Shown piece after piece: positions 15,605 to 23,387 of a stretch of DNA of 32,666 bases (positions are counted from its first letter, which is position 1; the number at the start of each line of letters is the position of its first letter). The stretch is taken from NCBI GenBank assembly GCA_022839995.1, contig JALHIN010000021.1, positions 1-32,666 of the forward strand. The letters run 5' to 3'. The translations under genes and the position numbers were made by a program. The notes beneath the pieces were generated by a model, which worked only from the letters and a program-made list of their open reading frames with translations, was not told where the DNA came from and did not search any database. Origin of the DNA: 79-D21 sp022839995 (GTDB taxonomy: Bacteria; Synergistota; Synergistia; Synergistales; 79-D21).

Positions 15605-16576
15605 GACAAGGCGAGACAGGTCCACATTTCGGCAGACAGCGAGGAAACCCTGTCCCGGCTGCTGGGCCCCGGGGACGAGAACCTAAAGCTCATCGAACGA
15701 CTGCTGGACGTCCGAATTTCGGCCAGGGGGCTGGACCTTTCGGTCAGCGGCCAGGAACCCGGCCCCGTCGAAAAGGCAGGAAAACTGGTCATCCAGCTCC
15801 TGGAGGTTTGCCGGAAGGGACATCCCGTCGGCTCCTCGGAAATCCGCTATGCTGCCGAAGCGATCGGAGAAAGGACGGATTTCAATCTCGCCTCCTTGTA
15901 CGAGGACGTCATTTGCCTTACGACCCGAGGCAAACCGGTCAGGGCCAGGACTGAAGGCCAGAGGGCATACCTGGAGGCCATGAAGAAAAACGAACTGGTC
16001 TTTGCGATCGGGCCCGCCGGGACCGGAAAGACCTACCTTGCCGTGGCGCATGCCGTTGCAGCTCTCAAGGCGGGCCGCTTCAACAGGATCATCCTTGTGC
16101 GGCCTGCCGTGGAAGCCGGCGAAAAACTGGGGTTCCTCCCGGGAGACCTGATGGAAAAGGTCGAACCTTACCTACGGCCTCTGTATGACGCTTTTTTCGA
16201 CCTCCTCCAGCCCGACCGGTTCCTCCGGTACATCGACAAAAGCGTCATTGAAATCGCTCCGCTTGCCTACATGAGGGGGCGTACGCTGAACGAGAGCTGC
16301 ATCATCCTGGATGAGGCCCAGAACACCACTCCCGAGCAGATGAAGATGTTTCTCACCCGGATGGGCTTCGGGTCGCAGGTCATCGTAACGGGGGACATCA
16401 CCCAGGTCGACCTGCCCTCCGGCAAGGAGTCCGGGTTGAAGGTCGTCGAACAGGTGCTTGGGGGCATTCCGGGAATCGCTTTCATCCGTTTCGGGCATGG
16501 AGACGTGGTGCGCCACGAACTGGTCCAGAGGATCGTGAGGGCTTATGAGTCCTACGAGCAGGGCAGGCAGGTCTAA
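15602..16576 (+). CDS. phoH: PhoH-family ATPase (YbeZ-like)
   Basis: This protein of about 324 residues has the N-terminal KH-like region of PhoH (LLGPGDENLKLIERLL near residue 25) and then a P-loop ATPase domain. Walker A is GPAGTGKTYLA near residue 140 and Walker B IILDEAQN near 236, followed by VTGDITQVDLP. The family acts with YbeY in rRNA maturation and RNA turnover, and ybeY is two genes downstream here. The homologous region begins right after NifU stops, where the only fitting initiator is ATC 15602 behind GGGAGG. A start at TTG 15485 would add 39 residues translated from the other frame of the nifU-like gene and is unlikely. The end overlaps the next gene by 32 bases. Confidence 0.88.
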   Translation: MDKARQVHISADSEETLSRLLGPGDENLKLIERLLDVRISARGLDLSVSGQEPGPVEKAGKLVIQLLEVCRKGHPVGSSEIRYAAEAIGERTDFNLASLYEDVICLTTRGKPVRARTEGQRAYLEAMKKNELVFAIGPAGTGKTYLAVAHAVAALKAGRFNRIILVRPAVEAGEKLGFLPGDLMEKVEPYLRPLYDAFFDLLQPDRFLRYIDKSVIEIAPLAYMRGRTLNESCIILDEAQNTTPEQMKMFLTRMGFGSQVIVTGDITQVDLPSGKESGLKVVEQVLGGIPGIAFIRFGHGDVVRHELVQRIVRAYESYEQGRQV

Positions 16577-18605
16577 TTCATCGACCCTTCAACGGCTCAG
16601 GGAGATCGACCCCGGCTACTGGACCTTGAGGGCATCTCTCCTGGTCGTTGTTTTTTTCCTGGTCCTCCTCGGCTGGTGGCTTGGAGAAAGCCGCGGGGCG
16701 TACCGGCTGGGGGAACCTTCCCCCCGAACCTACATCGCGATCCTGGAAACCCGATACGTCGACGACGAAAACACGGAACGCCTTCGGCAGATTGCCGCAC
16801 AAAAAATCGTTTCCGTCATGACAAGGGATACACATGCCGAGAGGCGAATCCGCGATTCCCTCGAGCAGCTATCCCGCTGGAACGCACTTGAAAGCCTTTC
16901 CCCCTCCCTGAGGGGACTGCTTTCCTCCATGACCCAGGAAAAGCGGACCCGAATGCTTCACCTGGCCAGGGAACTCGGGCTCTCGCTCCTCGAGACCCGG
17001 GATTGGGACAAGGATGTCCAGACGAAGCTCTGGGACCGGATCATCCGCCTGCCCATTTCGCGGCCCGACCAGAACACCGTCTTCCAGATCCTGGTGGAAA
17101 TTTTCCAGGAACCTGCCAAGGTGGACGATGAAGCGACCGAGAAACTGAAACGGGAAACCGCCGCGAAAGTCGAACCCGTGGTGCGCACGGTTTACCCCGG
17201 CGATGTCATCGTATCCCGGGGCGAAGTCGTCACGCCGCAGAAATTCCGCTTGCTCGAGGCCCAGGGGTACCCGAAGGGAAACCTTCCGTACCGCTCCCTG
17301 GCCTTCATCCTGCTTTCGGTGTTCGTCTGGAGCTTCTGGCCGACCGTTTACGCCGCATGCCGGGAAATCCAGGTTTCCCAGCGGGACCTCGTCTACATCT
17401 TCTGCCTGCTGAGCATCGGTTGGGCCATCCAGGTCCTATCGGCTCTGTTCAAGGCCGATACGCTGGCGTTCCTGCCTCTCACCGGATGGCTCTACCTGAC
17501 CCTTCCAACCCCGCTTGCCTTCCACGTCTCCCTCGGAGGAGCGGTCATCGGAGCCCTGCTTTCCTATTCGGGATCCATCGCCCAGCTGATCCTTTGGGCG
17601 CTTTCCGGAATCGCCGCGTCGATCACCGGCTACCTCGTCTTCCGAGGGTCGAACACCCGGCTCGACCTTTGGAAACAGCAGTGCTTGACGGGTTTATCGG
17701 CCGCCGTCGCTGCATCGTCGGTCCGCTGGTGGCTCGGCCTGCCGCTCGCAGGCCATGTGACGGGGGTCTACCTTCTTTCCGTTCTGGGCTGGGCAACCTT
17801 CACCGTGGCCTTGCTGCCGATGCTCGACACGATGTTCGACATCCTTTCCCCGCTTCGCCTGATGGACCTGAGCCACCCCTCGAACCCGCTACTGAAAAGG
17901 CTTCAGATGGAAGCCCCGGGAACCTACCACCACACGCTGATGGTCGGGACCCTTTGCGAGGCGGCTGCCGACGTCCTCGGACTCGATAGCCTTCTCGTCA
18001 AGGCCGGCGCCTATTTCCACGATATCGGGAAATTGAAGCGCCCGCAGTTTTTCGCTGAAAACCAGATGCCGGGGGAAAACCTGCACGATGACCTGAAGCC
18101 TTCGATGTCTGCCCTCGTGATTCTCTCCCACGTAAAGGACGGCCTGGATCTCGCGAGGCGCTACAACCTGCCGACCCGCATCCGTCAATTCATTGCCGAA
18201 CATCACGGCACGACCTGCCTGACCTACTTTTACCGGAAGTCGAAGGCCAGGGGCGAAGACTTGCCCCGCGAGCAGTTCAGCTATCCGGGCCCGAAACCCT
18301 CCTCCAGGGAAACGGCCCTGGTCATGCTGGCGGACTCGGTTGAAGCGGCCGTTCGGGCTGCGGGCGGGACGATCAGGGGACTTCCCGAACTCAGGGAAAC
18401 GGTAGAAGGAGTACTGGAATCGAAAATGCTGGACGGTCAGCTGGAGCTCGTCGATTTCACGCTGAAAGACCTCACCCTGATCAAGGAGAGCTTCATCCAG
18501 ACGCTTCGCTCCATTTACCATAAACGGGACATCACCGGGACAAGGCCAATTTTTGAAGGAGAACAGGAAGGAAGTGAACCAGATGAAATTAGCGGTTCAG
18601 ATTGA
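16545..18605 (+). CDS. pgpH: 7TM-HD membrane phosphohydrolase, PgpH/YqfF type (probable cyclic di-AMP phosphodiesterase)
   Basis: This 686-residue membrane protein has an N-terminal transmembrane helix at about residues 29-47 and an extracytoplasmic 7TMR-HDED domain to about residue 240. A block of hydrophobic helices follows to about residue 430, then a cytosolic HD domain with HHTLMVG near 461, FHDIGK (His492-Asp493) and EHHG near 550. This layout is that of Listeria PgpH and Bacillus YqfF, which degrade c-di-AMP. The order phoH-pgpH-ybeY supports the call. ATG 16545 lies inside the end of phoH. A 23-base overlap with ybeY follows. Substrate is by homology only; no c-di-AMP cyclase is in the window. 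Confidence 0.88.
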   Translation: MSPTSRAGRSNSSTLQRLREIDPGYWTLRASLLVVVFFLVLLGWWLGESRGAYRLGEPSPRTYIAILETRYVDDENTERLRQIAAQKIVSVMTRDTHAERRIRDSLEQLSRWNALESLSPSLRGLLSSMTQEKRTRMLHLARELGLSLLETRDWDKDVQTKLWDRIIRLPISRPDQNTVFQILVEIFQEPAKVDDEATEKLKRETAAKVEPVVRTVYPGDVIVSRGEVVTPQKFRLLEAQGYPKGNLPYRSLAFILLSVFVWSFWPTVYAACREIQVSQRDLVYIFCLLSIGWAIQVLSALFKADTLAFLPLTGWLYLTLPTPLAFHVSLGGAVIGALLSYSGSIAQLILWALSGIAASITGYLVFRGSNTRLDLWKQQCLTGLSAAVAASSVRWWLGLPLAGHVTGVYLLSVLGWATFTVALLPMLDTMFDILSPLRLMDLSHPSNPLLKRLQMEAPGTYHHTLMVGTLCEAAADVLGLDSLLVKAGAYFHDIGKLKRPQFFAENQMPGENLHDDLKPSMSALVILSHVKDGLDLARRYNLPTRIRQFIAEHHGTTCLTYFYRKSKARGEDLPREQFSYPGPKPSSRETALVMLADSVEAAVRAAGGTIRGLPELRETVEGVLESKMLDGQLELVDFTLKDLTLIKESFIQTLRSIYHKRDITGTRPIFEGEQEGSEPDEISGSD

Positions 18606-19077
18606 CGACGAGGAAGGGCTGCTGGAAGAATTCGGCATAAAGGTGCCCGATTACGACGCACTCGAAGAAGTCTGGAGGGAATACCTGGAAGAAACGGACC
18701 CGGACCTTGCAGCATCCGAGATGGCGAGCGTCTCGCTGAAATTCTGCTCGACCCAGACCATGAAGGACCTGAACCGACGCTACCGGTTCCTGGATGAAAC
18801 CACGGATGTCCTGTCTTTCCCCATGTGGGAACGGGGCGGGGAATTTACCCCTCCCAGGGGTTGGAGTGAAATTCCCCTCGGAGATATCGTGATTTGCCCG
18901 GAAGTCGTAAAATTGTCCTCGGACGGCGAAAATCGCGATGCCAGTGTCGATTTCCTTCGGGTCCTGATGCACGGCTTCCTTCACCTCCTGGCCTGGGATC
19001 ACGACACCGAAGAAAAAGAGACAGCGATGTTCTCCGAGCAGGAAAATCTCTTGGAGCGCTACCTTCAGAAGGTATAA
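18583..19077 (+). CDS. ybeY: Endoribonuclease YbeY (rRNA maturation)
   Basis: This 164-residue zinc-dependent endoribonuclease acts in 16S rRNA 3'-end maturation and ribosome quality control. The hallmark H-x3-H-x5-H motif is present as HGFLHLLAWDH with His130, His134 and His140. The preceding LNRRYRFLDETTDVLSFP, typical of the family, is seen near residue 60. ATG 18583 is preferred, with GGAAGGAAG upstream; the frame is open to TTG 18553, which adds ten residues. It starts inside the last 23 bases of pgpH. Confidence 0.92.
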   Translation: MKLAVQIDDEEGLLEEFGIKVPDYDALEEVWREYLEETDPDLAASEMASVSLKFCSTQTMKDLNRRYRFLDETTDVLSFPMWERGGEFTPPRGWSEIPLGDIVICPEVVKLSSDGENRDASVDFLRVLMHGFLHLLAWDHDTEEKETAMFSEQENLLERYLQKV

Positions 19078-19078
19078 T
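19051..19078 (+). promoter_or_regulatory. Candidate internal promoter before the CBS protein gene
   Basis: TTGGAG (19051-19056) and a perfect TATAAT (19073-19078) are 16 bases apart, overlapping the end of ybeY. The start of the next gene is 33 bases downstream. The -35 box is poor, so the call is weak. Confidence 0.35.
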
Positions 19079-19110
19079 CGCGTTGCGGTTCAAGGAGGAC
19101 TGATCGTCAG

Positions 19111-20406
19111 TTGGATACGGACATACCGAGTTTAATCAATCACATCCTGCTTCTCCTGCTGCTCCTTTTTCTTTCGGCGCTTTGCAGTTTCAGCGAAACG
19201 GCCATCACCTCCTCGGGAAAGGGCAAGTTGCTCGCCCTGCAGGAAAAGCACCCCAAGAGCCGAAAATCCCTGGGGTGGCTTATGTCGAACGTCCAATCCG
19301 TCCTGACCGTCACCCTGGTGTTGAACAACCTCGTCAACATCGCGGCAGCCGCCGTCGCAACCGCACTTGCGATCCAGCTTGCAGGCGGGCGGGGTCTGTG
19401 GCTTTCCGTCCTTGTCATGACCTCGCTGATCGTCGTTTTCAGCGAGATCCTCCCGAAAACGGTGGCCGTTGCGCGCCCGGAAGGGCTTCTTCTCAAGGTC
19501 ATCGCACCGCTTCGCTTCATCAGCCGCCTGATGTTCCCCGTCAATGCGCTGATCCTCGCCATTGTCAGGGGGATCGGCAAACTGTTCGGAGTGGACCTTT
19601 CCTCGCAGCACCCGTTCGTCACACGGGAAGAAATCGAGCAAATGGTCACGATCGGCGGTGACACCGGCGCCCTGGAAGAGGAAGAACGCAAGATGATCCA
19701 CGGGGTGATCGCCTTCGAGGAAACGCGCGCCCACGAAATCATGGTTCCGAGGATGGATGTCGTCTCCGTCCCGCACAATCTCACGATACAGGAAGCGGTC
19801 AAGGTTTTCCAGGAGCACGGACATTCCCGGCTGCCGATCCACAAGGGAAGTCTCGATCACGTGCTGGGCATCCTTTACGTCAAGGACCTCATCCCCGCCC
19901 TCGTTTCAGGGCAGGTCGACCTGCCCGTTTCGAAGCTCAAGAGAGATGCGATGTTCGTTCCTGAAACCATGAAGATCGCCCAGCTTTTCGGAATCATGAA
20001 GGGAAAGAGGGTTCACATGGCCGTCGTCGTGGACGAGTACGGCGGAACGGCGGGCATCCTTACCCTTGAGGACCTCCTCGAGGAGATCGTCGGGGAAATC
20101 CAGGACGAGTACGACGATGAAAACCCCGACATCGTGAAGGAAAGAGAAGGGACCTACCTGGTAAAGGGTCATGTCAACCTTGAGGACCTGAGCGAAGCCC
20201 TCGATTATCCCTTCGAGTCCGAGGACGTCTTCAGCGTGGCGGGCTTCATCCTTGCCCTCGCCGGCCGTTTCCCCGAGGAGGGACAGGTCCTGGAGTTCGG
20301 GCCGTGGAACATCGAAGTTCTCGAAGTAGAGGACCATCGGATCAAGCTGCTCCGGATCGACAGGCAGCGGGCGGGGGAGAGAAACGACGAGGGGCTCGGG
20401 GAATGA
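19111..20406 (+). CDS. CNNM/CorC-HlyC family membrane protein with CBS pair
   Basis: This 431-residue protein has an N-terminal DUF21 transmembrane domain (hydrophobic segments at about residues 8-24, 65-85, 90-115 and 125-150, with SETAITS near 28). A pair of CBS domains follows (HEIMVPRMDVV near 208; VVVDEYGGTAGILTLED near 305), then the C-terminal CorC_HlyC domain with the usual VKGHVNLEDL. Relatives include Mg/Co efflux or uptake proteins such as MpfA and YqhB; transport of divalent cations is likely but the direction is not known. The start is TTG 19111, 12 bases after AAGGAGG, a rather long spacing. In Bacillus this slot between ybeY and cdd holds the diacylglycerol/undecaprenol kinase gene. 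The stop overlaps cdd (ATGA). Confidence 0.88.
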   Translation: MDTDIPSLINHILLLLLLLFLSALCSFSETAITSSGKGKLLALQEKHPKSRKSLGWLMSNVQSVLTVTLVLNNLVNIAAAAVATALAIQLAGGRGLWLSVLVMTSLIVVFSEILPKTVAVARPEGLLLKVIAPLRFISRLMFPVNALILAIVRGIGKLFGVDLSSQHPFVTREEIEQMVTIGGDTGALEEEERKMIHGVIAFEETRAHEIMVPRMDVVSVPHNLTIQEAVKVFQEHGHSRLPIHKGSLDHVLGILYVKDLIPALVSGQVDLPVSKLKRDAMFVPETMKIAQLFGIMKGKRVHMAVVVDEYGGTAGILTLEDLLEEIVGEIQDEYDDENPDIVKEREGTYLVKGHVNLEDLSEALDYPFESEDVFSVAGFILALAGRFPEEGQVLEFGPWNIEVLEVEDHRIKLLRIDRQRAGERNDEGLGE

Positions 20407-20837
20407 ACGGTCGAACGGAAAACCGGCCTTCTTCGCAAGTGGACGCTGAAGCCCTGCTCGAAGCCGCAAGAGAGGGGCGTTGTCGCGCCTATGCCCCCTA
20501 TTCCGGCTTTCGTGTCGGGGCAGCGGTGTTGACCGCCGATGGACGTGTCCATGTCGGCTGCAATGTTGAAAACGCAAGTTTCGGCCTTACCGTGTGCGCG
20601 GAAAGGATCGCACTTTTTTCAGCGTTATCGGCAGGAGCCGGGAAACCACTCGCGGTAGGGGTGGCCGGAAAGGACGGCATCCCTTGCTTCCCCTGCGGTG
20701 CCTGCCTGCAGGTCATGGCCGAGTTCAACCCGGAATTGGCGATCGTGCTCGACCAGGGCGGACGGCCTGTTGTCTACGGCCTGGCCGAGCTTTTGCCCCT
20801 TCGTTTCGAGCTCGAAAGGGATCCCGATGAATCCTGA
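20403..20837 (+). CDS. cdd: Cytidine deaminase
   Basis: This 144-residue enzyme deaminates cytidine and deoxycytidine to the uridine forms in salvage. It shows the homotetrameric-type zinc motifs: Cys65-Ala-Glu67 (catalytic Glu) in VCAERIAL, and Cys98-G-A-Cys101 in PCGACLQVMAEF. YAPYSGFRVGAA near residue 30 and CNVENASFG near 53 complete the signature. ATG 20403 overlaps the previous stop by four bases. The end overlaps era by 11 bases. Position upstream of era matches Bacillus. Confidence 0.93.
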   Translation: MNGRTENRPSSQVDAEALLEAAREGRCRAYAPYSGFRVGAAVLTADGRVHVGCNVENASFGLTVCAERIALFSALSAGAGKPLAVGVAGKDGIPCFPCGACLQVMAEFNPELAIVLDQGGRPVVYGLAELLPLRFELERDPDES

Positions 20838-21741
20838 AGAACACCGGGCCGGACTGGTCACCCTTGTCGGAAGGCCGAACGTCGGGAAATCTTCGCTGGT
20901 CAACGCGCTGGTGAGGGAGAAGGTCTGCATCGTATCCGACCGGCCGCAGACGACAAGAAACCGGATTCGCTGCATCGACTCCTCGGAAAGGGCCCAGATC
21001 GTTTTCGTCGATACCCCGGGAGTCTACCCGGCCAGGAACCGTCTCGGGGAATTCCTGCTGGAGGAAGCGAAAACATCCCTTGAATCCGTGGACCTGATCC
21101 TTTACGTCGTGGAAGCAGGCCCCTTTTCGCCCGAACCCGAAGAGGAGGCCCTGCTCGAATTGATCGGTTCCCTCGCGACCCCGCGGATCCTCGTTGCGAA
21201 CAAAGCGGACCGGCTTCGCGAAGAAGTGCCCCTGGAAACCGTCCTGAAAGTCTATCTCGAAGCGCTGAACCCGCTGGCGTTGATCGCCGTTTCCGCAAAA
21301 ACCGGCTTCAACGTCGAAACGCTCCGGGAAAGGATCGTTTCAGCCCTTCCCACGGGGCCGAGCCTCTTTCCCGAAGACATCCTCATGGATCACACGGAAC
21401 GGTTTCTGGCCCAGGAATTGATCCGGGAACAGGTTTTCCGCCAGACCCGGGACGAAGTTCCGCACGGAGTAGCCGTGGAAATCGAAACCTTCAAAACGCC
21501 GTTCGAATACCCCGACCGCCAGAAAGCGCTGATCCAGGCCACCATCTATGTTGAGCGGCCTTCCCAGAAGGGAATCCTGATCGGCGCGGGAGGCAAAAAG
21601 CTCAAGGAAATCGGGCGCCTTGCCCGCCTTTCCCTGGAAGCCCAGCTTGGCTGCCCCGTCTTTCTCGAGCTTTGGGTCAAGGTCCTGCCTGACTGGCGCA
21701 AATCGCCGCTGCAGCTCAGGCGATTCGGCTACGGGCGGTGA
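20827..21741 (+). CDS. era: GTPase Era
   Basis: This 304-residue ribosome-assembly GTPase binds the 3' end of 16S rRNA. The G domain shows G1 GRPNVGKS (15-22), the G2 region RPQTTRNRI (39-47), G3 DTPG (62-65), G4 NKAD (125-128) and G5 SAKTG. The C-terminal KH domain contains GILIGAGGKKLKEIG and ends with the typical ...LRRFGY. ATG 20827 lies inside the end of cdd, with AAAGGG upstream. Together with ybeY and phoH upstream it forms a ribosome-maturation cluster. Confidence 0.95.
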   Translation: MNPEEHRAGLVTLVGRPNVGKSSLVNALVREKVCIVSDRPQTTRNRIRCIDSSERAQIVFVDTPGVYPARNRLGEFLLEEAKTSLESVDLILYVVEAGPFSPEPEEEALLELIGSLATPRILVANKADRLREEVPLETVLKVYLEALNPLALIAVSAKTGFNVETLRERIVSALPTGPSLFPEDILMDHTERFLAQELIREQVFRQTRDEVPHGVAVEIETFKTPFEYPDRQKALIQATIYVERPSQKGILIGAGGKKLKEIGRLARLSLEAQLGCPVFLELWVKVLPDWRKSPLQLRRFGYGR

Positions 21742-21745
21742 AACG

Positions 21746-22474
21746 TTGCATCCCCTTCCATCCCTTCCCCAGGGCCATACCCGGCAGCTCGGGGTCGTGC
21801 TCAGGTCCGGGATCTCCGGAGAAGGCGGCAAAACTCTCCTTCTGCTTTTGAAGGAATGCGGCATGGTCTGGACAACGGCCCCCGGAGCCGCTTCGGGAAG
21901 AAGCCGCCTTTCCGGGGTGACCGAACCCCTCGTGTGGGGGTATTTTACGCTCTATCGCTCGCCTCGAAGGATATACGTCAGGGAAGTGGACGTCCGGGAG
22001 GATTTCTGGTCCCTCAGGCAGAACCGAGAAAAACTGCAGGCAGCGTTGGGGATCTGCGCGGATGCGGCCCGGTTCAGCCTTCCCGAAACCCCTCCGAATG
22101 AACTTCTTCCCATCCTATTTTGGACTCTCAAGGCCCTCGAGTCCGGAACCCAACCGGCCGCCGTGCGCCTGCGGTTCCTCTACCGGTGGGGCAGGGCCCT
22201 TGGGATCGCTCCCAGCCTCGACCGGTGCTCCGCCTGCGGGAAACCGGCCCGCCAGGGGCTTCTGACCCTTCAGGGGCTGGTCTGCGCCTCGTGTTCCCGG
22301 CCGATCCCGGCAAAGGACGGCCTGTTTTTGGGAGAAAAGGAATTGAACCGCTTGGAAAAGGCTGTTATGCTCTCAGGCAAAGCTTTCGGGAAAGAACCCT
22401 TCAGCCGGGAGGAAATACCGCTTTTCGGGAAGGTTGCGGCTCTTTTGACCCGGTTGATCGAAGGCAGTGTCTAG
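21746..22474 (+). CDS. recO: DNA repair protein RecO
   Basis: This 242-residue protein has an N-terminal OB-fold region (TRQLGVVLRSG), a helical middle and a four-cysteine zinc site (CSACGK and CASC, residues about 159-183) typical of RecO. With RecF and RecR it loads RecA on SSB-coated DNA. Identity rests on the zinc motif, the size and the place between era and glyQ; overall sequence conservation in this family is low. The start is TTG 21746, four bases after the era stop; an internal GTG near 21797 would cut the first strand of the OB fold. Confidence 0.82.
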   Translation: MHPLPSLPQGHTRQLGVVLRSGISGEGGKTLLLLLKECGMVWTTAPGAASGRSRLSGVTEPLVWGYFTLYRSPRRIYVREVDVREDFWSLRQNREKLQAALGICADAARFSLPETPPNELLPILFWTLKALESGTQPAAVRLRFLYRWGRALGIAPSLDRCSACGKPARQGLLTLQGLVCASCSRPIPAKDGLFLGEKELNRLEKAVMLSGKAFGKEPFSREEIPLFGKVAALLTRLIEGSV

Positions 22475-22494
22475 AATTCCAGGAGGTGGGCTAG

Positions 22495-23373
22495 GTGAAT
22501 TTCCAGGAAGTGATCATGCGCCTGGAACGTTTCTGGGCAGAACAGGGGTGTGTCATCCAGCAACCCTATGATATCGAAGTTGGCGCGGGGACAATGAACC
22601 CCGCCACGACCCTCCGGTCCCTGGGTCCCGAGCCCTGGAGGGTGGCCTATGTCGAGCCTTCCAGGCGCCCGACGGACGGAAGGTATGGGGAGAACCCGAA
22701 CCGCCTGCAGCATTACTACCAGTACCAGGTGATCATCAAGCCGGCTCCCGACGACATCCAGGAGATCTATCTCGACAGCCTCAGGGCCCTTGGGATCGAT
22801 CCTGCCGATCATGACATCCGGTTCGTCGAGGACGACTGGGAATCCCCGACGATCGGAGCCTGGGGCCTCGGGTGGGAAGTCTGGCTAGACGGGATGGAAA
22901 TCACCCAGTTCACCTATTTCCAGCAAGTGGGCGGAGTGGACATGAACCCGGTGCCTGCGGAAATCACCTATGGCCTGGAGCGGATCGCCATGTTCGTGCA
23001 GAAGATCGACAACGTGTACGACCTGAACTGGGTCGGTAAGATCCGCTACGGAGACATCCATCACCGCGGCGAAGTCGAATTTTCCACCTACAATTTCGAC
23101 CTGGCCGACACCGGGATGCTTTTCATGCTGTTCAGCGCCTACGAAGCCGAGGCCGCCAGGATCCTCGACAAGGGCTTCGTCCTTCCCGCTTACGACTACG
23201 TTCTGAAATGTTCGCACACCTTCAACCTGCTGGATGCCCGTAACGCGATCAGCGTCACGGAACGGACGGGGTACATCGCGAGGGTCAGGGCGCTTGCGAG
23301 TCGTTGCTGCCAGGCTTTCGCCAGGCAGCGCGAAGAGATGGGATATCCCCTCTTGAAGAAATTCTCCAACTAG
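22495..23373 (+). CDS. glyQ: Glycyl-tRNA synthetase, alpha subunit
   Basis: This 292-residue catalytic subunit is of the bacterial alpha2beta2-type class II GlyRS. It starts NFQEVIMRLERFWAEQGC and has the block MNPATTLRSLGPEPW with YVEPSRRPTDGRYG (motif 2 region) and EITYGLERIAMFVQ (motif 3). The start is GTG 22495, behind GGAGGTGGG. The gap to recO is only 20 bases, so there is no T-box leader. It is followed by glyS after 14 bases. Confidence 0.95.
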   Translation: MNFQEVIMRLERFWAEQGCVIQQPYDIEVGAGTMNPATTLRSLGPEPWRVAYVEPSRRPTDGRYGENPNRLQHYYQYQVIIKPAPDDIQEIYLDSLRALGIDPADHDIRFVEDDWESPTIGAWGLGWEVWLDGMEITQFTYFQQVGGVDMNPVPAEITYGLERIAMFVQKIDNVYDLNWVGKIRYGDIHHRGEVEFSTYNFDLADTGMLFMLFSAYEAEAARILDKGFVLPAYDYVLKCSHTFNLLDARNAISVTERTGYIARVRALASRCCQAFARQREEMGYPLLKKFSN

Positions 23374-23387
23374 AGGAAGTGTGGAAG

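Noticed and set aside
22475..22494. A T-box leader controlling glyQS
   Set aside because: Only 20 bases separate recO and glyQ, with no room for a T-box and no such motif upstream in recO.
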